A stretch of DNA of 64,000 nucleotides from Chitinophaga sp. LS1 (GCF_034274695.1 NZ_CP128362.1:6326501-6390500); one strand, 5' to 3'. Positions 53,613-62,759 are shown, counted from the first letter of the stretch. The notes: generated by a model from the letters alone, not told the origin. Translations and numbers: made by a program.

Positions 53613-54694
53613 CGCATGACATTCGCGGGAGATCGATGATGGGCCAGTTCGTTGGCCATAAATTGCAGATAAGGACGGATATGCCTGAAGAACAGACGGT
53701 AACCCTTACAAAGGTAATTGAGACCATCTGACTGCCTGTTCTTCGGGCATTCCCCTCTACAATACTTATAGACATCACAGTTGCCACAGGCTGCCGACAG
53801 CAGCCTCAACTTATTTAAGCCAAAAGTCTGCTGCTTTTCTGAATGCATCATCTCCTGCAGGCTCCCTGTCAATATATTCCCTACTTTATACTGCGGCTCC
53901 ACAAAATGATCACAGGCAAATACATCGCCGTTATGCTCGATTACAATCGATTGTCCGCAATAGTCATTGAATACACAACTCCCTGCCGGCACACCTACCT
54001 CATTCGCCAGTGCAGCGTCAAAAACAGGCACGAAATACCTGCCCACATCTCTCTTTACCCACTCGTCGAAGATGCTGCTCATAAACCGCCCAAATTCCTG
54101 CGGGTCCACAGCTTCTTTCTTGCCAACCAATGGAATAAACTGCATGTACTCACTTCCTTCTCTTTTCAGAAACCGGTATACTTCCAGCGGTTTCTTTGCA
54201 TTTAAATCGTGTACGACAGTCAGCGTATTAAATTCTACCCTATATTTCAATAATAACTGTAATCCCCGCATCACCTGCTTAAAGGTGGCTTTCCCTCCTT
54301 TATTCACTCTGTAAGGGTCATGTAATTCTGCCGGGCCATCAATGGAAATTCCTACCAGGAAATTGTTATCTCTGAAAAAACGACACCAGTCATCCGTGAG
54401 CAAAGTACCATTCGTCTGAAACGAATTCGTAATCTCCTTTCCGTTTCTGTATTGCTTTTGTAACTGCAGGGCTTTTTTATAAAAAGGAATGCCCTGCAAA
54501 GTTGCTTCTCCTCCCTGCCAGACAAAATCAACCTGTTGGCTGGGCTGCTCGCGGATATAGTTCCGGATGTATGCTTCCAGCACCGTATCATCCATATAAG
54601 GTGTGCCCTTTTCCAGGTAATAACAATAAGAACATTGCAGATTGCAGGTAGCACCCGCAGGTTTTGCCATTAAATTGAAAGGAATTTGCATCAT
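53579..54694 (-). CDS. Anaerobic sulfatase-maturase-type radical SAM/SPASM enzyme
   Basis: 371 residues. The radical SAM motif CNLQCSYCYYLEK is at the N-terminus, followed by WQGGEATLQG for SAM binding. The SPASM part at the C-terminus has several cysteines: CVFNDYCGQS, FACDHFVEP, and CGNCDVYKYCRGECPK. This matches enzymes that oxidise Cys or Ser to formylglycine in sulfatases. No sulfatase gene is visible in the window, so the substrate must be elsewhere or differ. Starts MMQIPFNLMAKP are the family norm. Overlaps the small gene at 53325 tail-to-tail. Confidence 0.93.
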   Translation of the reverse strand: MMQIPFNLMAKPAGATCNLQCSYCYYLEKGTPYMDDTVLEAYIRNYIREQPSQQVDFVWQGGEATLQGIPFYKKALQLQKQYRNGKEITNSFQTNGTLLTDDWCRFFRDNNFLVGISIDGPAELHDPYRVNKGGKATFKQVMRGLQLLLKYRVEFNTLTVVHDLNAKKPLEVYRFLKREGSEYMQFIPLVGKKEAVDPQEFGRFMSSIFDEWVKRDVGRYFVPVFDAALANEVGVPAGSCVFNDYCGQSIVIEHNGDVFACDHFVEPQYKVGNILTGSLQEMMHSEKQQTFGLNKLRLLSAACGNCDVYKYCRGECPKNRQSDGLNYLCKGYRLFFRHIRPYLQFMANELAHHRSPANVMRYASTGFPPLN

Positions 54695-54901
54695 AACAGC
54701 AAACGTAGTAGAAAAAACGAGTGTAAACTATGACGGCGATCATTCATCCACAGGGGATTAGAGGCTTTTTAACAGTAAATAACAATCCATTTTTGACTCT
54801 GGCACACTTTTCTCATTTACTAAATCAGAAGTTTAAAAAACGCCTGCAGACGCCAACTTAAACAACCTTTATTGATCACAGTTTATTCAAACCTAATCAT
54901 C

Positions 54902-55045
54902 ATGAAAACGTTAAAATATTTCATCATCGCAACATTATTTATTGGTACAATCAGCTTAAGTAGCTGTCTGGTAGAACGTGGTCCTGGTTATGGTCCTCCA
55001 CATCATCATCATTACCATGGTGGCGGCGGTTACTATCGCTACTAA
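54902..55045 (+). CDS. Tiny His/Gly/Tyr-rich lipoprotein
   Basis: 47 residues. A signal peptide with lipobox (MKTLKYFIIATLFIGTISLS, then SC) gives a mature peptide of about 26 residues, CLVERGPGYGPP followed by HHHHYHGGGGYYRY. A purine-rich region precedes the start, and a good terminator follows 28 bp after the stop, so it is probably a real transcript. The His run suggests metal binding. Its short length explains why it is missed by length-based calls. Comparable short GY/H-rich lipoproteins occur in Bacteroidota (recollection). Confidence 0.75.
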   Translation: MKTLKYFIIATLFIGTISLSSCLVERGPGYGPPHHHHYHGGGGYYRY

Positions 55046-55072
55046 TAGTCTTGTACTTTAAATAATTAGCGG

Positions 55073-55112
55073 AAGGCTGGGATGCTTATTGGGTAGGCAT
55101 TCCGGCCTTTCC
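55073..55112 (+). terminator. Terminator after the small lipoprotein
   Basis: AAGGCTGGGATGC / GCATTCCGGCCTT stem with two G-T pairs and TTT after it; loop TTATTGGGTAG. Confidence 0.75.
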
Positions 55113-55114
55113 TT

Positions 55115-55122
55115 TATATTTG
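55115..55122 (+). promoter_or_regulatory. Probable -7 box of the 55128 gene
   Basis: TATATTTG only six bases before the start codon, so the transcript may be leaderless. Confidence 0.45.
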
Positions 55123-55127
55123 CAGGC

Positions 55128-55841
55128 ATGAAAAAGCCCCAATTGTTATTACTCCACGGCGCCATTGGCGCATCACAGCAGCTAAAGGCGATCGCCGAAG
55201 CATTGTCACCACATTATACCATCCACTTATTTGACTTTCCCGGACATGGCGGACAACCATTACCGGAGGAACCATTTTCTATTGCACTTTTTGCTGAAGC
55301 AGTAGCAAATCACATCCGCTCACAACAACTCAAAGATCTCACGATTTTCGGCGCCAGTATGGGAGGATATGTTGCCTTGCATTTAGCGGCAGCACATCCT
55401 TCTCTTGTGGACCGGATCATTACACTTGGCACTAAATTCCATTGGGATCCTGCCACGGCAGAAAAGGAAACAGAAATGCTCAATCCTGAGACGATGCTGG
55501 CGAAAGTACCAGCGTTTGCAAAGGCGCTGGAGAAAATGCATGCGCCGAATGACTGGAAAATTATTGTAAAAAAAACAGCAGAAATGATGCTGGCTATGGG
55601 TACGCACAATCCATTACAACCAGATGACTACAAAAACATCTCTACCCCTACATTGATCTTATTAGGAGACCGCGATCGGATGGTGTCTTTTGAAGAGACG
55701 CTACAAACCTATAAACTACTGCCGGATGCAGGTTTGGGTGTTTTACCCCATACCCAACACCCGGTAGAACTGGTGAATGCGCAACTGCTCGCTTACATTA
55801 TTTCAGCAAATCAATCCAGCAAAAAGCCCATCGCGGGATAG
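55128..55841 (+). CDS. Alpha/beta hydrolase
   Basis: 237 residues from the ATG at 55128 (the 13-codon upstream extension runs through the terminator). Catalytic triad: nucleophile elbow GASMGGY, Asp in LLGDRDRMV and His in HTQHPVEL; oxyanion loop LLHGAIGASQQ. No signal peptide, cytosolic. Likely an esterase or lipase-like hydrolase; the substrate is unknown. Overlaps the converging carboxylesterase gene by 31 bp. Confidence 0.9.
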   Translation: MKKPQLLLLHGAIGASQQLKAIAEALSPHYTIHLFDFPGHGGQPLPEEPFSIALFAEAVANHIRSQQLKDLTIFGASMGGYVALHLAAAHPSLVDRIITLGTKFHWDPATAEKETEMLNPETMLAKVPAFAKALEKMHAPNDWKIIVKKTAEMMLAMGTHNPLQPDDYKNISTPTLILLGDRDRMVSFEETLQTYKLLPDAGLGVLPHTQHPVELVNAQLLAYIISANQSSKKPIAG

Positions 55842-57208
55842 TTTGGATCTTCATAACCGGGGATTTTATCTTCGCGGGTAGGCTCCCCGTAAATCATTCC
55901 AAGCTTTCGACCATCGTATTTTGTCCAGGGGCTTTTGCCTTTGATAAAATTCACCCAGTCTGTATGAATTGTTTTCTGCAAGGAAGGATTATCCAGCGGT
56001 TGCTGGCTACCCCATATGTATCCCAGCTCCTGTCCGTGGGTAGCGGGGTTGCCATGACTGGGCTGTTCGAATGAGTATAGCCATACGTTAGCTTTTTGTG
56101 CGCTGAGTACATTGGCAAGACGATAAGTATGCAGCTGGTACATAATGCGGCTGAGCATTTGTATTTTACCAGCAGTATCCGATGGCAGCTGCACCAGATC
56201 CCCATTTTTACCAAACCAATCCCTGAGTGCCTGCCTATCCTCGTGGTAAAGTCGCTTGTCCATATTCATAAACACCAATGCTTCTGCTTTATTGCTGCCG
56301 AGTAAGACCCGTACATTTTTTACAGGGTGCTTTTTTAGCCAGTTGTACGCATCGCTGAAAACGATCTTATCATCCGCCATAGGGCCGAAATAATTCGTAC
56401 CTGAAGCTCCTTTTAACACCTTTGCCTGTGCAGTGATAATGTCATTAACAGATAAGATCAGGAGTTGTCCGGGATCAGAAATATGTAAGGTGTCCATGAG
56501 GCGCTTCCTGATAGCTTTGGCCGTAGTAGTATCCCTTATACAGTTTACGCCACCGCTTTCCAGTACCAGTTGCTGATATTTGCCTTTGGCAGCAGGAGCC
56601 ACCAGCAGAACACTGGTCAGTTTTGCACCTGCTGATTCCCCCATTACAGTTACACGATCCGGATCTCCGCCAAATGCGCCTATGTTTTCTTTGATCCATT
56701 GCAGGGAGGCCACCAGATCCAGCACGGCATTATTCGCCGCAGTTTCATAACCCGGTATATCTTTTAAATACAGGAAGCCCAAAGCGCCTAACCGATAATT
56801 GATCGTGATTGTAATGATACTGTCATGATCTGCAAAGGCATGACCGTTCATCCACATGCCAGTACCGCCTGTCATACCGCCACCGTGTACCCATACCACC
56901 ACCGGCTTTTTCCCTTTCACACCTGGTGTATACAGGTTCAGCCGCAGGCAATCTTCATCGCCAGTTACTTTACCATCCCACTGTGGAGCGATTGGGCCGA
57001 AATTAGTACACAAGAGGGTGTCTTTCCAGGCGGGTCTGGGAGTGGGTGCTTTGAAGCGTTCCGCACTGGCGTAGGGTATTCCTTTGAATACGAAGATGCC
57101 CTGCTCTTCGATACCTTTGATGTAACCGCGGGTTGTTTTAACTGTCTGGGCCGTGGAAATGCTGCATTGGAGAATGAGTGCCAATGCAGGAAATATTCTT
57201 CTTAACAT
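55811..57208 (-). CDS. Secreted type B carboxylesterase
   Basis: 465 residues from the ATG at 57208 (another ATG at 57214; the frame opens with a GTG at 57235). Signal peptide MLRRIFPALALILQCSISTA. Family landmarks: RGYIKGIEEQGIFVFKGIPY, EDCLRLNLYTPG, VWVHGGGMTGGTGM (oxyanion hole), and VTVMGESAGAKLTSVLL with the nucleophile Ser in GESAGA. The C-terminal His region is GNPATHGQELGYIW. Shorter than the usual 500-550. Hydrolyses carboxylic esters in the periplasm or outside. Confidence 0.9.
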   Translation of the reverse strand: MLRRIFPALALILQCSISTAQTVKTTRGYIKGIEEQGIFVFKGIPYASAERFKAPTPRPAWKDTLLCTNFGPIAPQWDGKVTGDEDCLRLNLYTPGVKGKKPVVVWVHGGGMTGGTGMWMNGHAFADHDSIITITINYRLGALGFLYLKDIPGYETAANNAVLDLVASLQWIKENIGAFGGDPDRVTVMGESAGAKLTSVLLVAPAAKGKYQQLVLESGGVNCIRDTTTAKAIRKRLMDTLHISDPGQLLILSVNDIITAQAKVLKGASGTNYFGPMADDKIVFSDAYNWLKKHPVKNVRVLLGSNKAEALVFMNMDKRLYHEDRQALRDWFGKNGDLVQLPSDTAGKIQMLSRIMYQLHTYRLANVLSAQKANVWLYSFEQPSHGNPATHGQELGYIWGSQQPLDNPSLQKTIHTDWVNFIKGKSPWTKYDGRKLGMIYGEPTREDKIPGYEDPNYPAMGFLLD

Positions 57209-57286
57209 AAACATAAAATTAAAAAAATCCCTCACATCCTGTCACTGTCTTTGACTGTCAACTAAAATCACTAATTTAGAACTATT

Positions 57287-58381
57287 ATGAGAGGCTTACA
57301 TTTTTCCAAATTTGAACCCGACGAGCAGGGAAAATCGCCATTTGAGAAATTACTGGACGTGTTTACCCAACTGCTGACTTACACCAGCGGCGACGTCAGC
57401 GAAGCACTGCAATGGCTGACTGAACTGGACAAGGAATACCAGCTGACCAACGAAGAATACGGTATCGGAGACTTCATACAGGAACTGAGGGATAAAGGAT
57501 ACATCCGCGAAAACGAAGAAAACGGCAGTATTCAGATCACCGGAAAAACCGAACAGAATATCCGCAAACGTGCCCTCGAGGAAATCTTTGGTAAGCTGAA
57601 AAAGTCAAACGTGGGCAACCATAACACCCGTAAATCCGGACAGGGTGATGAACTGAACGCCGATTCCAGACCTTACCAGTTCGGCGACGCACTGGAACAG
57701 ATCGACATGACAGCTTCCATCCGCAATGCCCAGATCAATCATGGTATCGAGAGCTTTTCCATACATCAGGACGACCTGGAAATACAGGAAACGGATTTCA
57801 AAACACAAACGTCTACCGCCCTGATGATAGACATCTCCCATTCCATGATCCTCTACGGCGAAGACCGTATCACTCCCGCCAAAAAGGTAGCCATGGCACT
57901 GAGTGAACTCATCACCACCCGCTATCCCAAGGACACACTGGACATCATCGTCTTCGGTAACGACGCCTGGCAGATAGAGATCAAAGATCTTCCTTACCTG
58001 CAGGTGGGACCTTACCACACCAACACGGTAGCAGGGCTGGAACTGGCCATGGACATCCTGCGCAGACGCCGGAATCCCAACAAACAGATCTTCATGATCA
58101 CCGATGGGAAACCTACCTGTCTCAAAGTCGGCAAACAATATTACAAAAACAGCTTCGGCCTGGACCGCAAAATTCTGAATCGCACACTGAACCTGGCGGC
58201 ACAATGCAAAAAGCTGAAAATCCCCATCACTACCTTCATGGTAGCGACTGACCCGTGGTTGCAAAAGTTCGTGACCGAGTTCACCGAAACCAACAACGGG
58301 AAAGCATTCTTCTCTGGTCTTGACAAACTGGGCCAATTCCTCTTCTTCGACTTCGAAAATGGGAAAAGAAAGGTGCTGTAA
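57287..58381 (+). CDS. VWA domain protein, partner of the AAA ATPase
   Basis: 364 residues. An N-terminal helical part (about 1-165) leads to a von Willebrand A domain with the MIDAS motif DISHS at Asp182 (ALMIDISHSMILYGEDRITP) and TDGKPT (about 269-274). The MIDAS is complete, so the domain should bind a divalent cation. No signal peptide. It is followed 35 bp later by an AAA ATPase, as in MoxR/BatA, magnesium-chelatase-like or CoxD/CoxE-type pairs. An ATP-driven cofactor-insertion or folding role is a guess. Confidence 0.88.
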   Translation: MRGLHFSKFEPDEQGKSPFEKLLDVFTQLLTYTSGDVSEALQWLTELDKEYQLTNEEYGIGDFIQELRDKGYIRENEENGSIQITGKTEQNIRKRALEEIFGKLKKSNVGNHNTRKSGQGDELNADSRPYQFGDALEQIDMTASIRNAQINHGIESFSIHQDDLEIQETDFKTQTSTALMIDISHSMILYGEDRITPAKKVAMALSELITTRYPKDTLDIIVFGNDAWQIEIKDLPYLQVGPYHTNTVAGLELAMDILRRRRNPNKQIFMITDGKPTCLKVGKQYYKNSFGLDRKILNRTLNLAAQCKKLKIPITTFMVATDPWLQKFVTEFTETNNGKAFFSGLDKLGQFLFFDFENGKRKVL

Positions 58382-58415
58382 ACTCAATTGTAATCAGTAA
58401 AAATCTTATCAATTA

Positions 58416-59924
58416 ATGAATATTAACATCAGAACGCTAGGTGAGTTAAAGAAGAGTGGATATAAACCTAAATCGGTCAAAGAAGAGATCAGACAAAACC
58501 TGATAAAAAAATTACAACAAAAAGAGATCACTTTCCCCGGTATCATCGGTTATGAAGATACCGTCATTCCTGACACAGAAAGAGCATTACTGTCAAGGCA
58601 CAATATCCTCTTTCTCGGTCTGCGCGGTCAGGCAAAAACACGTATGGCCCGCCAGATGATCTCCCTGCTGGACGAATACATTCCTATCGTGGAAGGTTCT
58701 GAAGTGAACGACAGTCCATTCGAACCGCTCTCCAAATACGCCCGGGACCTGGTCGCTGAACTCGGTGATGCAACACCCATCTCATGGTTGCCGGCAGAAG
58801 TCCGCTATGGCGAAAAACTGGCTACACCAGATGTTTCCGTAGCTGACCTGGTAGGCGATATCGATCCTATCAAAGCGGCAAACCTGAAACTGAACTACGC
58901 AGATGAAAGAGTGATCCACTTTGGTATCATTCCCCGCTCTAACCGCGGCATCTTTGTTATCAACGAATTGCCCGATCTGCAGGCACGTATCCAGGTATCC
59001 CTGTTCAACATTCTGCAGGAAGGCGATATACAGATCCGTGGCTTCAAAGTACGCATGCCGCTGGATATCCTCTTTATCTTCACCGCGAACCCGGAAGACT
59101 ATACCAACCGTGGTTCTATCGTGACGCCGCTGAAAGACCGTATCGAAAGCCAGATCATCACGCACTATCCAAAGAGCGTGGAGAACTCCCTGCTCATCAC
59201 CGAACAGGAAGCGAATGTACATGCGGAGCAATCACATGTTGAGATCAGTGATATGATCAAGCGCTTGATCGAACAGGTGGCTTTTGAAGCACGTAACAGC
59301 GAATATGTAGATAAGAAATCAGGTGTCTCAGCGCGTCTTACCATCGCTGCGTACGAAAATGCAGTGAGTGCCGGCGAACGCAGGGCTATCATCAATGGCG
59401 AGAAATCAACTTTTGTCCGCATCGCGGATTTACAGGGTATCATTCCTGCTATTACCGGCAAGATAGAACTCGTGTACGAAGGCGAACAGGAAGGTCCATT
59501 GCAGGTAGCAGTGAATCTGCTGGACAAATCTATCCGTACACTTTTCGCTACTTACTTCCCGAATCCGGATTCGTTCAAGAAGCGCAGCAAACAGGTACAA
59601 CAGGCTGAAAACCCTTACAGACAAGTAATTCAGTGGTTTGACAAAGGCAATGCTGTACAGTTACTGCAGGATGTGAGTGATAAGCAATACGAAACTGCAC
59701 TTACAAAAGTAGATGGGCTGAAAGAACTGATCAAAGCCCGTTTTCCACAGGCAAATAAACAGGAACAGCTGCTGCTGATGGAATTCGTGCTGCATGGTCT
59801 GGCTGCTTACTCTTTAATCAGTAAGAAGGTGGTGGAAAATGAGACAAGGTTCAGCGATCTACTGGGAACCATGATGAATTTTGGCACAAGTGCTGGTGAA
59901 GAAGAAGAATCTGAAGATTTTTAA
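58416..59924 (+). CDS. Magnesium-chelatase-like AAA ATPase
   Basis: 502 residues. After a short N-terminal region (LGELKKSGYKPKSVKEEIRQ) comes an AAA+ domain with a variant Walker A (LGLRGQAKTR, about 67-76), Walker B GIFVINELPDL (hydrophobic-INE rather than IDE), and sensor segment FIFTANPEDYTNRG. The lid includes SGVSARLTIAAYENAVSAGE. The C-terminal ~150 residues are helical. This resembles ChlI/MoxR-group ATPases and is co-transcribed with the VWA gene, suggesting an ATPase/VWA complex in the cytosol. Substrate unknown. Confidence 0.9.
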   Translation: MNINIRTLGELKKSGYKPKSVKEEIRQNLIKKLQQKEITFPGIIGYEDTVIPDTERALLSRHNILFLGLRGQAKTRMARQMISLLDEYIPIVEGSEVNDSPFEPLSKYARDLVAELGDATPISWLPAEVRYGEKLATPDVSVADLVGDIDPIKAANLKLNYADERVIHFGIIPRSNRGIFVINELPDLQARIQVSLFNILQEGDIQIRGFKVRMPLDILFIFTANPEDYTNRGSIVTPLKDRIESQIITHYPKSVENSLLITEQEANVHAEQSHVEISDMIKRLIEQVAFEARNSEYVDKKSGVSARLTIAAYENAVSAGERRAIINGEKSTFVRIADLQGIIPAITGKIELVYEGEQEGPLQVAVNLLDKSIRTLFATYFPNPDSFKKRSKQVQQAENPYRQVIQWFDKGNAVQLLQDVSDKQYETALTKVDGLKELIKARFPQANKQEQLLLMEFVLHGLAAYSLISKKVVENETRFSDLLGTMMNFGTSAGEEEESEDF

Positions 59925-59953
59925 AAAATAGCAGGCCGCAAACCTTATAACTA

Positions 59954-59993
59954 AAACCCCTTCAATTTTGCTGTAAGTAAAATTGAAGGGGTT
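59954..59993 (+). terminator. Terminator of the VWA/AAA operon
   Basis: AAACCCCTTCAATTTT / AAAATTGAAGGGGTTT stem, 8-nt loop. Confidence 0.9.
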
Positions 59994-60041
59994 TGGTGTT
60001 TTAAGTAGGATTATCTATTTTTGTATCAATCATTACAAAAA
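59992..60041 (+). promoter_or_regulatory. TetR promoter overlapping a palindromic operator
   Basis: TTTG (59992-59995), 20-bp spacer and TATTTTTG (60016-60023) match the promoter consensus. The palindrome TTTTTGTA-tcaatcat-TACAAAAA (60018-60041) covers the -7 box, fitting autorepression by the TetR product. Confidence 0.7.
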
Positions 60042-60047
60042 TCACAA

Positions 60048-60629
60048 ATGAGAGGCAGACCGACCATTTACGATAATAGAGAAGCTTTGACAAAAGCCCA
60101 ACAGGTATTCTGGAATAAAGGGTATACAGCCACTTCGCTACCTGATATTTTAGCGGCCATCGGCATAGGCGCCGGCAGCTTTTACAATGCTTATAAAGGG
60201 GGTAAAAAAGAGCTTTTCAGCAAAGCGATACAGCAGCGCAGGGAGGCTTTTACTGCATTTAAGGCGGAATTAGAAGTAGCTCCTGTACCATTGAACCTTA
60301 TCAAAGATTTCTTTCGCAGCATTGCGGCAGCCGATCAGGAAACACATATGCAGGGATGCATCATTGTCAATACAGTCGTGGAAATGGCCAACCTGGATGA
60401 AGAACTGGAAAGCGAAGCAGTGACGATACTTAAAGAAGTAGAAGTAATGTTCACTGAAACGATTGCAGCTGCACAAAAGAACGGCACCATCAAAAACCAG
60501 ACAGATGCTACGATACTTGGCCGTTATCTCATCACGCTCTGGAACGGAATTAACGTGACAAGACGCATGTATCCTGACAATACTATTCTCGCGAAGCAAA
60601 TAGACATGCAACTGGAAATACTCAATTAA
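60048..60629 (+). CDS. TetR/AcrR family regulator
   Basis: 193 residues from the ATG at 60048 (MRGRPTIYDNREAL); the nine-codon upstream extension would overlap the operator. The helix-turn-helix is typical: KAQQVFWNKGYTATSLPDIL, then AAIGIGAGSFYNAYKGGKKE. C-terminal domain with MQGCIIVNTVVEMANLDEEL, like the YxaF/LmrA subgroup. Probably represses itself and the SDR gene 14 bp downstream. Confidence 0.92.
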   Translation: MRGRPTIYDNREALTKAQQVFWNKGYTATSLPDILAAIGIGAGSFYNAYKGGKKELFSKAIQQRREAFTAFKAELEVAPVPLNLIKDFFRSIAAADQETHMQGCIIVNTVVEMANLDEELESEAVTILKEVEVMFTETIAAAQKNGTIKNQTDATILGRYLITLWNGINVTRRMYPDNTILAKQIDMQLEILN

Positions 60630-60643
60630 ATCAACTTACATAC

Positions 60644-61405
60644 ATGGATTTACAATTAAGGGGGAAGACTGCTTTCATCAGCGGGTCTTCTCAGGGGATT
60701 GGTTTTGCCATAGCGGAGCAGTTACTGAAAGAAGGCGCTTCAGTAATTATTAATGGCAGAAATAAAGAAAAATTAGAACAGGCGATTTCGCAGTTACAGC
60801 CACTGGGCAAGGTTTCAGGAATTGCAGGAGATATCGCCACGATAGATGCACCGCCGGTAGATATTTTAGTAAATAATGTCGGCATCTTTGGGCTCAAATC
60901 TTTTTTTGAGCTGACCGATGAAGACTGGTTGCATTATTTCAATGTAAATGTGATGAGTAGCGTACGATTATCACGTGCATTAATGCCATCTATGCTTGAA
61001 AAAAAATGGGGCAGAATTATTTTTATCAGTAGCGAATCAGGTGTAAATATTCCTGCGAATATGATTCATTATGGCATGACAAAAACAGCGATGTTATCGA
61101 TTAGCCGCGGATTAGCACAATTAACGAAAGGTACGGAAGTAACGGTGAATACAATTTTAGGTGGCCCTACTTATTCCGATGGGGTAAAAACGGCAATAGA
61201 ATCAATCTCAGCAGTACAAAACGTACCTGTAGCGTTATTAAAAGATAATATTTTCGCTACCACCAATCCGGGTTCTCTGCTGGGAAGATTTTTACATGCT
61301 GCAGAAATCGCACAACTCGCCGCCTACCTGGCCTCTCCGTTATCAATTGCTACAAATGGCGCAGCACTTCGTGCAGACGGCGGTGTATTAAATACAATCT
61401 TGTAA
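60644..61405 (+). CDS. SDR family oxidoreductase
   Basis: 253 residues. Signature intact: SGSSQGIG (about 13-20), NNVGIFG, FISSESG and the catalytic YGMTK. C-terminus with an NGAALRADGG segment, as in glucose/ribitol dehydrogenase-like members. Starts 14 bp after the TetR gene and is most likely its target. A reduction of a carbonyl compound is likely; the inducer may be the substrate. The 3' end shows ATCTTGTA twice, 22 bp apart, with the stop in the first copy. Confidence 0.92.
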   Translation: MDLQLRGKTAFISGSSQGIGFAIAEQLLKEGASVIINGRNKEKLEQAISQLQPLGKVSGIAGDIATIDAPPVDILVNNVGIFGLKSFFELTDEDWLHYFNVNVMSSVRLSRALMPSMLEKKWGRIIFISSESGVNIPANMIHYGMTKTAMLSISRGLAQLTKGTEVTVNTILGGPTYSDGVKTAIESISAVQNVPVALLKDNIFATTNPGSLLGRFLHAAEIAQLAAYLASPLSIATNGAALRADGGVLNTIL

Positions 61406-61445
61406 GATATTTTTATATCTTGTATACTGTCTCAATTTCCACAAT

Positions 61446-62759
61446 ATGAACACATCCCGCAGAAAATTCATCCGTTCGGCGTCCACCCTTGTAGCGGGTG
61501 CCGGACTGGCCGCTTCCCTCCCATCCACATTGCGTGCTATGGCCCCCAGCGATCGCATCAACGTCGCTGCTATTGGTATCAATGGTATGGGTTGGTCTGA
61601 CCTGACAGCCATGCTGAAAAACCCGGTCGCCAACTGCATCGCCCTCTGTGATGTAGACAAAAACGTACTGGACAAAAGAGCCGGTGAACTCGCGGCTAAA
61701 GGTATCCATGTCAAAACATACAGCGACTACAGGCAGTTGCTCGACAACAAGGACATCGATGCCGTCATCATCGGCACACCTGACCACTGGCATTGTCTGC
61801 AAATGACCGATGCAGTTTCCGCGGGCAAAGACGTATACGTAGAGAAGCCCATAGGCAACTCCATATCCGAAATCCGCGCCATGGTCGAAGCACAGGAACG
61901 TACTAAACGAGTAGTACAGGTAGGCCAGTGGCAACGCAGTATGCAGCACTTTAACGACGCCATCGCTTTTGTACACAGCGGTGCACTGGGCCAAGTCCGT
62001 CTTGTAAAAGCCTGGGCATATATGGGCTGGATGCATTCAATTCCTGTCAAACCAGATGGCGAACCACCTGCAGGCGTAGATTACACCAGCTGGTTAGGCC
62101 CGGCGGAGAAAAGACCTTTCAATCCTAACAGGTTCCATTTCAACTTCCGCTGGTACTGGGATTATGCCGGTGGTTTAATGACCGACTGGGGTGTACACTT
62201 ACTGGATTACGCACTCCTTGGTATGAAAGCCACGGATCCTCAATCTATCATGGCTGCCGGTGGCAAATTTGCGTACCCTGATGATGCGGCAGAAACACCG
62301 GATACTCTCACCACCGTCTACCAGTTCGATGGTTTCAATATCCAGTGGGAACACGCTACAGGCATCAATGGCGGTCCTTATAACAGGGATCATGGCATTG
62401 CCTTTATTGGGAATAATGGTACGTTAATCTTAGATAGAGGCGGCTGGGAAGTCGTGCCTGAAAAAGAAGATGGGAAAGAAAAGATGCCCGCAGTGCCCCG
62501 CAGGGAAAAGGTCGACAACGGTCTGGATAAACATACGACCAATTTCCTCGAGGTGATAAAATCCCGGAAACTGGAAGACCTGCATGCCCCGATACAGGTG
62601 GGAGCACATGTGGCAAAAGTGGCACAAATGGGAAATATAGCCTATAAAACAGGCTTGAAACTACACTGGAATACCAAAGAGCAGCGCTTTGATGAAAAGG
62701 CCGGAAATAAGCTTATTATGCCCCATTATAATAACGGGTATCATTTGCCACGTTCCTAA
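61446..62759 (+). CDS. Tat-exported Gfo/Idh/MocA family oxidoreductase
   Basis: 437 residues. Twin-arginine signal SRRKFIRSAST with a hydrophobic core (LVAGAGLAASLP). Rossmann part INVAAIGINGMGW (about 36-48), EKPIGNS with the conserved Lys, and the C-terminal alpha/beta domain with WDYAGGLMTDWGVHLLDYAL. Typical of exported Bacteroidota members with bound NAD(P) acting on sugars, related to GH109-like proteins. The exact reaction is unknown. Ends with a terminator. Confidence 0.92.
   Translation: MNTSRRKFIRSASTLVAGAGLAASLPSTLRAMAPSDRINVAAIGINGMGWSDLTAMLKNPVANCIALCDVDKNVLDKRAGELAAKGIHVKTYSDYRQLLDNKDIDAVIIGTPDHWHCLQMTDAVSAGKDVYVEKPIGNSISEIRAMVEAQERTKRVVQVGQWQRSMQHFNDAIAFVHSGALGQVRLVKAWAYMGWMHSIPVKPDGEPPAGVDYTSWLGPAEKRPFNPNRFHFNFRWYWDYAGGLMTDWGVHLLDYALLGMKATDPQSIMAAGGKFAYPDDAAETPDTLTTVYQFDGFNIQWEHATGINGGPYNRDHGIAFIGNNGTLILDRGGWEVVPEKEDGKEKMPAVPRREKVDNGLDKHTTNFLEVIKSRKLEDLHAPIQVGAHVAKVAQMGNIAYKTGLKLHWNTKEQRFDEKAGNKLIMPHYNNGYHLPRS

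Noticed and set aside
57605..58387. 260-codon minus-strand frame
   Set aside because: Antisense to the VWA gene, which has conserved motifs.
60601..60660. Tail repeat at the end of the TetR gene (CAATTAA twice)
   Set aside because: The second block is the start of the SDR coding sequence and the match is only seven bases.
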